From Amoebophrya sp. A120 (Eukaryota; Sar; Dinophyceae; Syndiniales; Amoebophryaceae): DNA of 64,000 nucleotides. The first letter of the stretch is position 1. The number at the start of each line of letters is the position of its first letter. The translations under genes were made by a program, and so were the position numbers. A model generated the notes under the pieces. It was not told the DNA's origin. It searched no databases and saw nothing but the letters and a program-made list of their open reading frames with translations. The stretch covers positions 9,928,931 to 9,992,930 of the forward strand of contig CAJINV010000002.1 in assembly GCA_905178155.1 (NCBI GenBank), in the 5' to 3' direction. Positions 1 to 7,426 of the stretch are shown piece by piece.

Positions 1-71
1 AGCGCAACGATCTCCGGATCACTAGTTGCGAAAAGCCAGCACTTACTACTCCGGTAGAAAGCAAGAAAAGC

Positions 72-1412
72 ATGGGCCTCCTTGAGGACGCCGTCGCTGC
101 CGCCCGCGGCAAGGAAGAGATGCCCGATGACATCGAGATTGCCTACAGCGCGATGTGGGACGAAACTGCGCGGAAGGCCCGCGACAACGATCTGCGGGAG
201 TTCTACGCCCGCACAATCGTGGAATTGGCTGGCGCCAAGATCACCACCACCACCCAAGTCCTCAGCGACTGCGCGGACATCCACAAGAAGTTCGGGGTTA
301 GCTCCCTGGGCGAAGCGGCAGTGCACAGCGACTCGATTCTCACCGATGGTGGGAAGGTCGGCACAAAGTACAAGATCTTGACGATCATCCGCAACATCGA
401 CAAGAAAGGCAGCGCGGACACCTCCGCCGGCGCCGCCGGTGGCGACAAGGACGGCGGCAGCAAGTCCGAGACAGTGGACATTGCGAGCAAGCTGAAAGAC
501 ATCGGCCTCGAGAAAATTCCCGAGGTTTTAAAGCCCTGCCCGGAGCTGGTGCTGAAGGTGAAGAGCATGATGAAGGACGGCAAGGCGTTGCCGTACCTCG
601 ATCACATGAAAAAACCGGCGTTCCCGTCGACCCACAACTTCAGCAGCCAGCATAGCCTCGCGGATCTGGATGAAGAAATCCAGAAAGAGCTGGCGGCGCA
701 GCTCGGCGGCTCCTCCTCCACGGAGGCCGCCGCGCAGAAGATTCTGCTGGAGCAGACCGCTAAGCTGCGGGGCACTCTGCTGCCCCAGCAGCAGTACATG
801 ATCGTGAAAATCCGGATCTTCGTCGCCCAGATGATGTGCGGCCTGCACAAAACGAACGGCCTCGAGGCCTTCATGACCTACCTCGGGCACTTCCTGTCGC
901 TGAGCGCGGAGTACACCTACAAGGTGGCGGTGAAGTATGAGGAGGATGTCTTCAAAAAAGCGGAACACACCGCAGGCCTCCGCGACCACAAGAAGTACGT
1001 TGAAAAGTTTCGCGCGTACGATGTCCGCGACGCGGACATGAAGCAGAAGCAAATCCTCGATAAGGAAAAGCTGGAAAAGGAGAAAAAGGAAAAGGACCGC
1101 AAGTCCCAGCAGGAGACAAAGGGCGGCCCGAAAGGTGGAAAAGGAAAGAAAAAGGGCGGCGCGCAGCACCAGCGCGACGGCCCGTACACTGGCAAAGGCA
1201 ACCAGGACAACTACTATGAGTCCTACTACGAGAACGATTCCTGGCAGCAGGGTGGCAAGGACAAGAACGCGGGAAAGCCCTCGGGCAACAGACAGTCCGG
1301 CAAGCCGGGCGGCGGGGGGCAGCAAGGGCAGAAGCCGAAGGTCTACACCCAGGAGGAGTGGGACCAGTACTACCAAACCCAGCGGTCCTCGAAAAAGGCC
1401 GACGACCCCTGA
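72..1412 (+). CDS. Gag-like protein (ORF1) of the retrotransposon
   Basis: A 446-residue ORF starts at ATG 72 and ends in TGA at 1410-1412. I recognise no enzymatic domain. The N-terminal two-thirds is mixed helical sequence; from about residue 335 it becomes highly basic (repeated K/E, then GGKGKKKGG), and the last 90 residues are rich in G, Q, K, Y and N with low complexity, as expected for an RNA-binding nucleocapsid-like tail. No CCHC zinc knuckle is visible. Its position directly upstream of and in the same frame as the RT ORF supports a Gag role. The stop is followed by CTA, a context known to favour readthrough, so some product may continue into the polymerase. Confidence 0.65.
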   Translation: MGLLEDAVAAARGKEEMPDDIEIAYSAMWDETARKARDNDLREFYARTIVELAGAKITTTTQVLSDCADIHKKFGVSSLGEAAVHSDSILTDGGKVGTKYKILTIIRNIDKKGSADTSAGAAGGDKDGGSKSETVDIASKLKDIGLEKIPEVLKPCPELVLKVKSMMKDGKALPYLDHMKKPAFPSTHNFSSQHSLADLDEEIQKELAAQLGGSSSTEAAAQKILLEQTAKLRGTLLPQQQYMIVKIRIFVAQMMCGLHKTNGLEAFMTYLGHFLSLSAEYTYKVAVKYEEDVFKKAEHTAGLRDHKKYVEKFRAYDVRDADMKQKQILDKEKLEKEKKEKDRKSQQETKGGPKGGKGKKKGGAQHQRDGPYTGKGNQDNYYESYYENDSWQQGGKDKNAGKPSGNRQSGKPGGGGQQGQKPKVYTQEEWDQYYQTQRSSKKADDP

Positions 1413-1421
1413 CTAGCCCCC

Positions 1422-3851
1422 GTGGCAGACGGGGAATCCCGGCAAGATACAAAGCTCGTGGGCGTAGCCACGCAGGAATCAAAAAGTAGCAACTCAACTT
1501 TTCGCACTGCCACACGCAGCAGTGCGCCCACCAATGAAAACGATAACCCTGGCGCCGCTCCGGCGGCCGCACGTTCGCGCACCACGGCCTGCGCCGCCAT
1601 CCCACACCCTTCCCAGACGGGCACCGCTTCGGACGGCGAAGTCGTCGATACTTGCCCGACGGTCATCTACCGTGCAAAAGTTGATGAGATCCCGTCTCAC
1701 CTCCGCCACAAGCTCTGGACAAGGGACGTCGCGGATTTCCACCGCGACGCTGAGCGAGCAGGAAATGCTGGGAAGCGCTACCGCTCGATGGCCGAGCATG
1801 ACACGAAGGTGGGCAAGCAGCGCGGTCTCTTTATGACCATCCCCAAGACCGAGCAGGGCCCGGCGGAACACCTTTGCCAGGCTTTGGGGCTCTCCTTCCC
1901 GGAGCGTGCGCGGGCCTGTCCCGCCGACCAAGAAAAAGCGATTGAATTCGCATCAGAGCCTGTGCACAAGCAGCAGCTCCACCGAAAGAAGGCCCTTCGC
2001 TACTGGCGGGCGAGGGCGCGGGCACTTGAGCCAGAGAGGCAGGCCCTGCTTGAGAAGCTGGGCGACGCAGAGCGGGGAGTCGTCGGTGACAGCCACCTCC
2101 CCGTCTTGCGCGAGATGTTCCTCGCGACGGGCCTCGGGGGAACCGAGTACCTCCAGCGACTATCGAAGGATGGCACCGCGATCATCGGCACCCTGCGCGA
2201 GGAAGGGGTGTACCCCGTCAAGGGGAGTGAGGCGCCAAAGATGTCGCTGGAGGAACTTTACCGGAGGAAAGAGGATGTGATCCAGCACATCGAGCGGGTT
2301 ACTGCCCGCGACGCGGCGGAAGACCGGCAGCTGGTTTGGGATTCTCTGAAATCCGAAGCGGGGCGCGGGGTGGTCTCCGGGCCCTTCCACCTCGACAAGG
2401 ACAAGGACCAGCTCCCGGAGAGTTTTGTAGTTCTCCGGCGTTTCATCGTCGAGCAGCCAAAGCCCGACGGCACGGTGAAGAAGCGCCCGTGCGACGACGG
2501 GCGGCGCGGCCTCTGCAATGAGGCGACTAGCATCCACACGCCCATCTGCCTGCCCGGCATCGATGACTTGGTCAGTGACCTGGAGCGGTTGACGCGGCGG
2601 ATCCTGGACAAGGAGGGGGACGCCGCCGATGTGCGGCTCGCGTCGTGGATCGCAGACCACAGTGACGCCTACAAGCGGCTTCTGGCCGCGCAAGATGTGC
2701 CGGTCTACATCGCCGCGGTGTCGCCTTGCGACGGCTCGCTGTATCTCTGGCGGGCGACCACCTTGGTCTTTGGGGAGTCCGGGGCCGTTCTTGGATACGG
2801 CTCCTACAGCAGTATGACCACTTGCCTGGTCAGGCGCATTCTGGGCTGCCCGACCCGGGCCTACGTGGACGACTACCTGGGGGTCCACAGGTACCTTGAC
2901 GACAGCATGCTTGATGACGTGCTTGAGTTCCTCCGGGACATTTTGGGCCAGGCCTTCAACTACGAGAAGACCCAGCGCGGGGTGGTCGTCATTTGGCTCG
3001 GGGTCCGGATTTCCCTGGAGGCCTTCGCAGTCACGCTTGACATAGGGGATTTCCAGCGGAAGAGGCTGAGGGACTCGATCGCGACGGCCCTGGCCGCGGA
3101 CGAACTGGCGCCAGAGCCCGCAGGGAAGATGGCGGGCCGGCTGTCGTGGTGCAGCTCGGTCGCCTTTGGGCGGAACGGTCGGGCCTACCTTCCCCCGATC
3201 TACGCGCGGCAGCACTCGCAGCGGCAAACCGTGGGGCGGTGGCCGCTGGGAAAAAGACTACGCGAAGCCCTCCAATGGTGGGCAGGCACGATGAGCAGCG
3301 CCTTCAGCCGTACCAAGTCGCTCATGCCGGCCTCCCGGCGGCCGCTGGTCCTCTACACAGACGCCTCCGGGCTTTACGGCGTTGGCGCCGTGCTTTTGGA
3401 CCAAGACACACAGCGCTTCAAGTGGTTCAGCTTCCACTACGCCGAGCTGATGCCGGTCGTCCGGGCGCTTTTCCCGGACTTCACGGAGGAGATTGAGTAC
3501 TGGGAGACCTTCACCTTTCTCCTCGCCGCAATCATGTGGCGCGACGACCTACGTGGGCGCCAGACCTTCGTCTTTATTGACAACGAATGCTCGCAGGCTA
3601 GCACCACCAAGGGCTGGTCGGAGTCCGAGAAGTGCAATGGGCTCATCGCACTAATTTGGCGGCACCTGCTTGCCATCGACGCGGAGGCTTGGGTAGAGCG
3701 GGTCGCCTCAGACGACAACTGCGCAGACCCGCCCAGCCGCGGCATCTCGCCACGCAAGGCGATGGGGGCGGCCTTTTCCGCCTGGGGGTCCGACCGGGTC
3801 GGTTTCGACGGCGCGGACTTCCACCGGGTGTGGGAGTCCATCAAGCAGTGA
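1422..3851 (+). CDS. Reverse transcriptase-RNase H polyprotein (ORF2)
   Basis: An 809-codon open frame counted from GTG 1422. It has no ATG until 1788 and is in the same frame as the upstream gag ORF, so expression probably depends on readthrough of the TGA at 1410-1412. The RT palm is marked by ADHSDAYKRL (about residues 411-420, motif A) and YVDDYLG (481-487, catalytic YxDD box). RNase H follows with LYTDASGLYGVG (Asp about 647), FIDNE (about 718-722) and a closing DDNCADPPSRG, matching the DIRS-type RNase H ending 'ADxxSR'. No protease or DDE integrase domain is seen. The role would be copying element RNA to DNA in the cytoplasm or nucleus. The first roughly 200 residues are low complexity or charged and unassigned. 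Confidence 0.85.
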   Translation: MADGESRQDTKLVGVATQESKSSNSTFRTATRSSAPTNENDNPGAAPAAARSRTTACAAIPHPSQTGTASDGEVVDTCPTVIYRAKVDEIPSHLRHKLWTRDVADFHRDAERAGNAGKRYRSMAEHDTKVGKQRGLFMTIPKTEQGPAEHLCQALGLSFPERARACPADQEKAIEFASEPVHKQQLHRKKALRYWRARARALEPERQALLEKLGDAERGVVGDSHLPVLREMFLATGLGGTEYLQRLSKDGTAIIGTLREEGVYPVKGSEAPKMSLEELYRRKEDVIQHIERVTARDAAEDRQLVWDSLKSEAGRGVVSGPFHLDKDKDQLPESFVVLRRFIVEQPKPDGTVKKRPCDDGRRGLCNEATSIHTPICLPGIDDLVSDLERLTRRILDKEGDAADVRLASWIADHSDAYKRLLAAQDVPVYIAAVSPCDGSLYLWRATTLVFGESGAVLGYGSYSSMTTCLVRRILGCPTRAYVDDYLGVHRYLDDSMLDDVLEFLRDILGQAFNYEKTQRGVVVIWLGVRISLEAFAVTLDIGDFQRKRLRDSIATALAADELAPEPAGKMAGRLSWCSSVAFGRNGRAYLPPIYARQHSQRQTVGRWPLGKRLREALQWWAGTMSSAFSRTKSLMPASRRPLVLYTDASGLYGVGAVLLDQDTQRFKWFSFHYAELMPVVRALFPDFTEEIEYWETFTFLLAAIMWRDDLRGRQTFVFIDNECSQASTTKGWSESEKCNGLIALIWRHLLAIDAEAWVERVASDDNCADPPSRGISPRKAMGAAFSAWGSDRVGFDGADFHRVWESIKQ

Positions 3852-4437
3852 TGTGCACTAACGATGTTCGGCGCCGCCCGAACATGCTTATCGGAAAAAA
3901 TTGAATTCGTTCTACGTTTTCTGTTTACCCTGTATGATGATATGTCCAGGCACTTTCACTGTCGCTCTTACTTCATTCTGTAAGATGTAGATGATAGTTA
4001 GTTATCGCATTCACGTGCACGTTTTGGCGCCAGCCCACTTCACCACTGACTGACGTTACACAGACATAGAATTTTCGCCCCCTGATGTGAGCCAGCGAAG
4101 CTAGCAGCTCAGGGGCTCCGATGAGGGCCATCGCATTGGTCGCGAGCGCATATCTGGGTTAGGTTTAGGACTCATCCTGATGAGCCTCAAGTACAAACTT
4201 CACATGCACACATTCTGACATATCTCAGCTCGCGCACGCAGGAATATACTCACCCGGGTGAGCATTCAATGTAGGCCCCAGGAAGAGCTTGCAATGGCGG
4301 CCCCGCCGCTAGCGGGCCCGCGCGAATAATGTTCGCTTCATTTCGAGGCGAGGATGAAACGAGCTAGGAGTGAGGGGTAGTGGCCTCGAGAGATCATGCC
4401 GAGCGCATGATGTCGAGTGTGAGATCACGCAGCGCGC
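3852..4437 (+). other. Internal non-coding spacer of the retrotransposon
   Basis: There is no convincing ORF between the RT-RNase H and recombinase ORFs. The spacer holds a possible hairpin (CCCCTGA near 4081 pairing with TCAGGGG near 4115) and a cluster of related GATCATGC/GCGCATGAT motifs near 4390-4445. It could contain a promoter or an internal start for the recombinase mRNA; this is inference. Confidence 0.4.
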
Positions 4438-5697
4438 ATGATCTCCAGGCGACCGGCCGCCTGCCTTTTCGCAGGCAAGACATCGCCAGTACTACCACCC
4501 CTACACAGCATACTTGTGCGCTTGCTTTACCAGAAAGAAATGCCACCAAAAGCGGCGCCTGCCTCCGGCAAGCGCGCTGCTACTGACCATCCTCGGGTAG
4601 AGGAATTGCTCGCGTCCGTGTCGGACGCAACTAGCGTTGACAACGACGCCCGCCCGGCCGGGTCTCTGAAGGCGAAGCTGCAGCGCCTAGAGGACTGCGG
4701 CTCCGCGGCGGAGCGGCAGCAGGTTCTATCCGAGAACCTCCGTGCGGTGAAAGGCTCGAGCATGCGTGCTTCAAGTTGGAACACCTACAAGTCCCCGCTT
4801 TTGGCCTGGGGGCGGTTTTGCGACTCCAAGGGGATTCCGCATTTTCCGGTCAAGTCCATTGACCTTCAGGAGTTCGTGGCACTCGCGCAGAACGAGCAGA
4901 CCGCGCGCTCATACAAGTCCGCGATCACAAAGGCGCTCAAGTTTTTGGGCTTGCCCGCCGACTTTCCCGGTGATGAGTTTCGCGACATCTACACCGGGAT
5001 CAGACGTAAGCAGGCCCCGTCCCGCAAGAAGGACGCCGTGATGCCGGCCACCCTCTCGCGCATGATCGAGAGTAATGACTGCAGAGAGCTGCAGATCATC
5101 TTGGCGACCTGCTTCATCTTTCTGCTGCGCCTGAAAGACGAGGCACTGCCGTTGCGGAGAGGCTTGCCAACGGACGGCCCAAGCCTGTCACTGAGGAGTG
5201 CCGAAAGGCACAGCGCGGTCTTCGTCCATTCGAATGCCCTGCACGTCGTCCTTCGCTCGCGGAAGAACAGGGATGAGGGGACGCACCTGGTCCGCCCCTG
5301 CAGCTGTGGGAGTGTCCCCGCGGACCTGAAGCGCCTGGTGTCGTGGCGCGAAATTTGCCCTGTGCATGTGGTCGGGGCCTTCGTTCGGTCGAAGAAGCAC
5401 GGGGAGGCCCTCTTCCCATCGATCACCTACAAGTTCATCCTCGACAAGATGAAGGAAGCCGGCCGGGCCGAGGCGGCCCCGGCAAACTTTGGCACGCAAT
5501 CACTGCGGCGGGGTGCCGCGCAGAGCATTGTCGCGTGCGGAGGCAACCTTCGCGACATTTTAGTCGCGGGGGAGTGGAGTAGCAAGGCATTCAGAGAATA
5601 CCTGGACCGTGAGGAGATTTTCAAGGCTGGGATCCTTGAGCAGGCCAAGGGGAAGGCCAGGGATGTCCTTGGCTCTTCAGATGATGACTCTGAGTGA
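4438..5697 (+). CDS. Tyrosine recombinase (ORF3)
   Basis: Up to 419 residues. An ATG at 4540 (MPPKAAPASGKR...) has a better context and is a likely alternative start. The N-terminal half has a SAM-like core-binding region (about residues 100-195, W-N-TYKSPL...). The catalytic part carries the box I Arg in LLRLKDEAL (about Arg231), a beta-strand Lys candidate in LRSRKNRDE, the box II cluster TQSLRRGAA (Arg about 357), GEWSS (Trp about 380) and the nucleophile Tyr in FREYLD (about 388). The usual first His of HxxR is Gln here. In DIRS-order elements this enzyme integrates the circular cDNA without making target duplications. The C-terminus is acidic. It is the diagnostic protein of the element. 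Confidence 0.85.
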   Translation: MISRRPAACLFAGKTSPVLPPLHSILVRLLYQKEMPPKAAPASGKRAATDHPRVEELLASVSDATSVDNDARPAGSLKAKLQRLEDCGSAAERQQVLSENLRAVKGSSMRASSWNTYKSPLLAWGRFCDSKGIPHFPVKSIDLQEFVALAQNEQTARSYKSAITKALKFLGLPADFPGDEFRDIYTGIRRKQAPSRKKDAVMPATLSRMIESNDCRELQIILATCFIFLLRLKDEALPLRRGLPTDGPSLSLRSAERHSAVFVHSNALHVVLRSRKNRDEGTHLVRPCSCGSVPADLKRLVSWREICPVHVVGAFVRSKKHGEALFPSITYKFILDKMKEAGRAEAAPANFGTQSLRRGAAQSIVACGGNLRDILVAGEWSSKAFREYLDREEIFKAGILEQAKGKARDVLGSSDDDSE

Positions 5698-5866
5698 ATA
5701 GGTCTGCGACCTGTCGTTTTCACATAAAGACACAGCCTCGCACTTCTTCGTGCGAGTTTGCTCGCGCGGGTCAATGGCAATGCGCCCGGGACCTTTTCAC
5801 GCACACAGCCCTCTGCCCTCACAAGGACTTGGCAGCGTTGGGAGAATCCTCGCTCGGGCCTCGGTG

Positions 5867-6025
5867 GGATAGCCTCACGCGGATTCTTTCCGCTTCGCAG
5901 CCGCCCAACGCGGGCGTGCACGACAAAAACTGTTCCCGTTCGCCCGATCGATTCTCGCGCTCTCCCATCGCTGAGCCCGAGCGACTAATCAATAGCCGGA
6001 GATCAAATGCGTATGTCAATTAAAT
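5867..6025 (+). repeat. Split direct repeat, B1 copy
   Basis: This 159-bp block, beginning GGATAGCCTCACGCGG and ending GTCAATTAAAT, recurs at 6326-6484 with no mismatch that I found. It sits 170 bp after the recombinase stop. It is interpreted as the B1 repeat of a split-direct-repeat retrotransposon. Confidence 0.85.
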
Positions 6026-6325
6026 TGTATTTAATCGACGAGTCTAGCAAGATCGGTGTTTGAGGCGATTAAATATTTTTAATTGTCCAGCGAAACCCGG
6101 CGAGGCTTTCGAGCGCATTGAGCTCCGGCTCTGATTTTCTCCCTCCCTCCGCGCCCAGTGTTAGGTGGCGCCTGTTAGGCGCGTGCGCTTGTGCGTTTGT
6201 CGTCCCGGGGGCCGACACACAAAAGACCTTTACGTCCGCGAACTCGAGTGTGTTCGTGCGGACCGTCTCAGATCATTGGCTGTAGTTGTTCGGGTCGTGA
6301 GATCATTGGTTCGAGTGGGATACAT
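6026..6325 (+). repeat. Putative A2 block between B1 and B2
   Basis: A 300-bp non-coding block bounded exactly by the two B copies. In the Ngaro/PAT scheme it should be a copy of the element's left end (A1), which is outside this window, so the assignment is inferred from position only. It contains TTAAAT and AATTAAAT-like stretches near 6026-6080 and repeated GATCATTGG (6272 and 6301). Confidence 0.5.
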
Positions 6326-6484
6326 GGATAGCCTCACGCGGATTCTTTCCGCTTCGCAGCCGCCCAACGCGGGCGTGCACGACAAAAACTGTTCCCGTTC
6401 GCCCGATCGATTCTCGCGCTCTCCCATCGCTGAGCCCGAGCGACTAATCAATAGCCGGAGATCAAATGCGTATGTCAATTAAAT
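6326..6484 (+). repeat. Split direct repeat, B2 copy and right end of the element
   Basis: Second copy of the 159-bp block at 5867-6025. Sequence character changes abruptly after 6484 to AT-rich DNA, which marks the probable right boundary of the retrotransposon. Confidence 0.8.
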
Positions 6485-7426
6485 ATGGATAAAAAAAGAA
6501 AATGAAAAGATCAAGATAATCAATCTATCTCGAAATCAGAAAAAATTCAGATATGGATCGATGAAAGAAAATTTCTGGGTATATCCAATTATGAAATGAA
6601 AGGAAGAAATTGAGATATATCATGGATCTATCTATTTTTGATGTCATAGATATCCATATGTGGTAGGAAATATAATTTTTTTTAAAATATATTTCTGATT
6701 TATCTATGATATTCATGTCGAATTATCATTAAGAGAATTTGAGAAGATCAGATGGATATTTCAATATATCCGAAGAGAAATTCTATATGTTATCATTTGC
6801 AAATTTTTCAGAAAGAATTTGAAAAACAAATAAAATGAATCGGAAAAAATTTCCGAAACAGATTTGCGTTAAATCTTCAAAAAAAATTTGAATATGGATG
6901 ATTCTTCAATGAATTACCGAATCTGAAAGAATCTATCATTCAATAACATGAATTAGAATAAAAAATTTTGTCTTTCTCTTAATCTTTAGATAGGATCCGA
7001 CATTGATTATTAAACCATCCCCAATATCAATCATTTGATTATGACAAATTTCAATCATACCCAGAAATACCCAATTCGATCGATTCCATAAATATTCCAG
7101 ATTTGAAATCAAATTTCGATTATGGATTTTCTATTTGATTCATTCCATTACCATCTCCATCATACCATGAATTTATTATTCGATGGACACCTCACGCGAA
7201 TGCATCTTATTGCTTCCATCGAATTCGAATTATCTCATTTGACAAAGAAATCTGGGTGCAACTCGATGATGTCCGTCAAATTGATAGGATGGATGGACCA
7301 TCTGTTGGATTCCATAATTTGGTTTGTTGATTGGCACGTGAAACACAGGTTGTGAAAGTGTTGATGTCGTCTTTACCATATTCGCCGACTTCATTTTCAA
7401 TTACTTAATTCTGCTCGTCGCTTTTC
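6485..7426. other. AT-rich, strand-asymmetric non-coding segment
   Basis: This segment is visibly far richer in A and T than the rest of the window and is built from variations on GAAT/ATTC, GATTT and ATGGAT words. The plus strand is purine-rich (GA-rich) up to about 6960 and pyrimidine-rich (TC-rich) afterwards, so composition flips near the middle. No ORF looks coding. It starts exactly at the retrotransposon's right end and stops at the FAD monooxygenase stop codon. Confidence 0.5.

Larger units (their letters stand above)
1..6484 (+). mobile_element. Tyrosine-recombinase retrotransposon (Ngaro/PAT/DIRS-like), left end outside window
   Basis: Three plus-strand ORFs occur in the order gag-like, reverse transcriptase plus RNase H, tyrosine recombinase, followed by two copies of a 159-bp direct repeat (5867-6025 and 6326-6484) separated by about 300 bp. 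There is no DDE integrase, aspartic protease or LTR pair. A recombinase in place of an integrase, with a repeated block at the right end, is the known layout of the split-direct-repeat (A1-ORFs-B1-A2-B2) class of DIRS-order elements such as Ngaro and PAT. The matching A1 copy should lie left of base 1, because bases 1-71 do not match the A2 block. All three ORFs are open over their full lengths, so the element may be young or active. Assignment to the DIRS order is strong; the family within it is inferred from the repeat layout. Confidence 0.8.
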
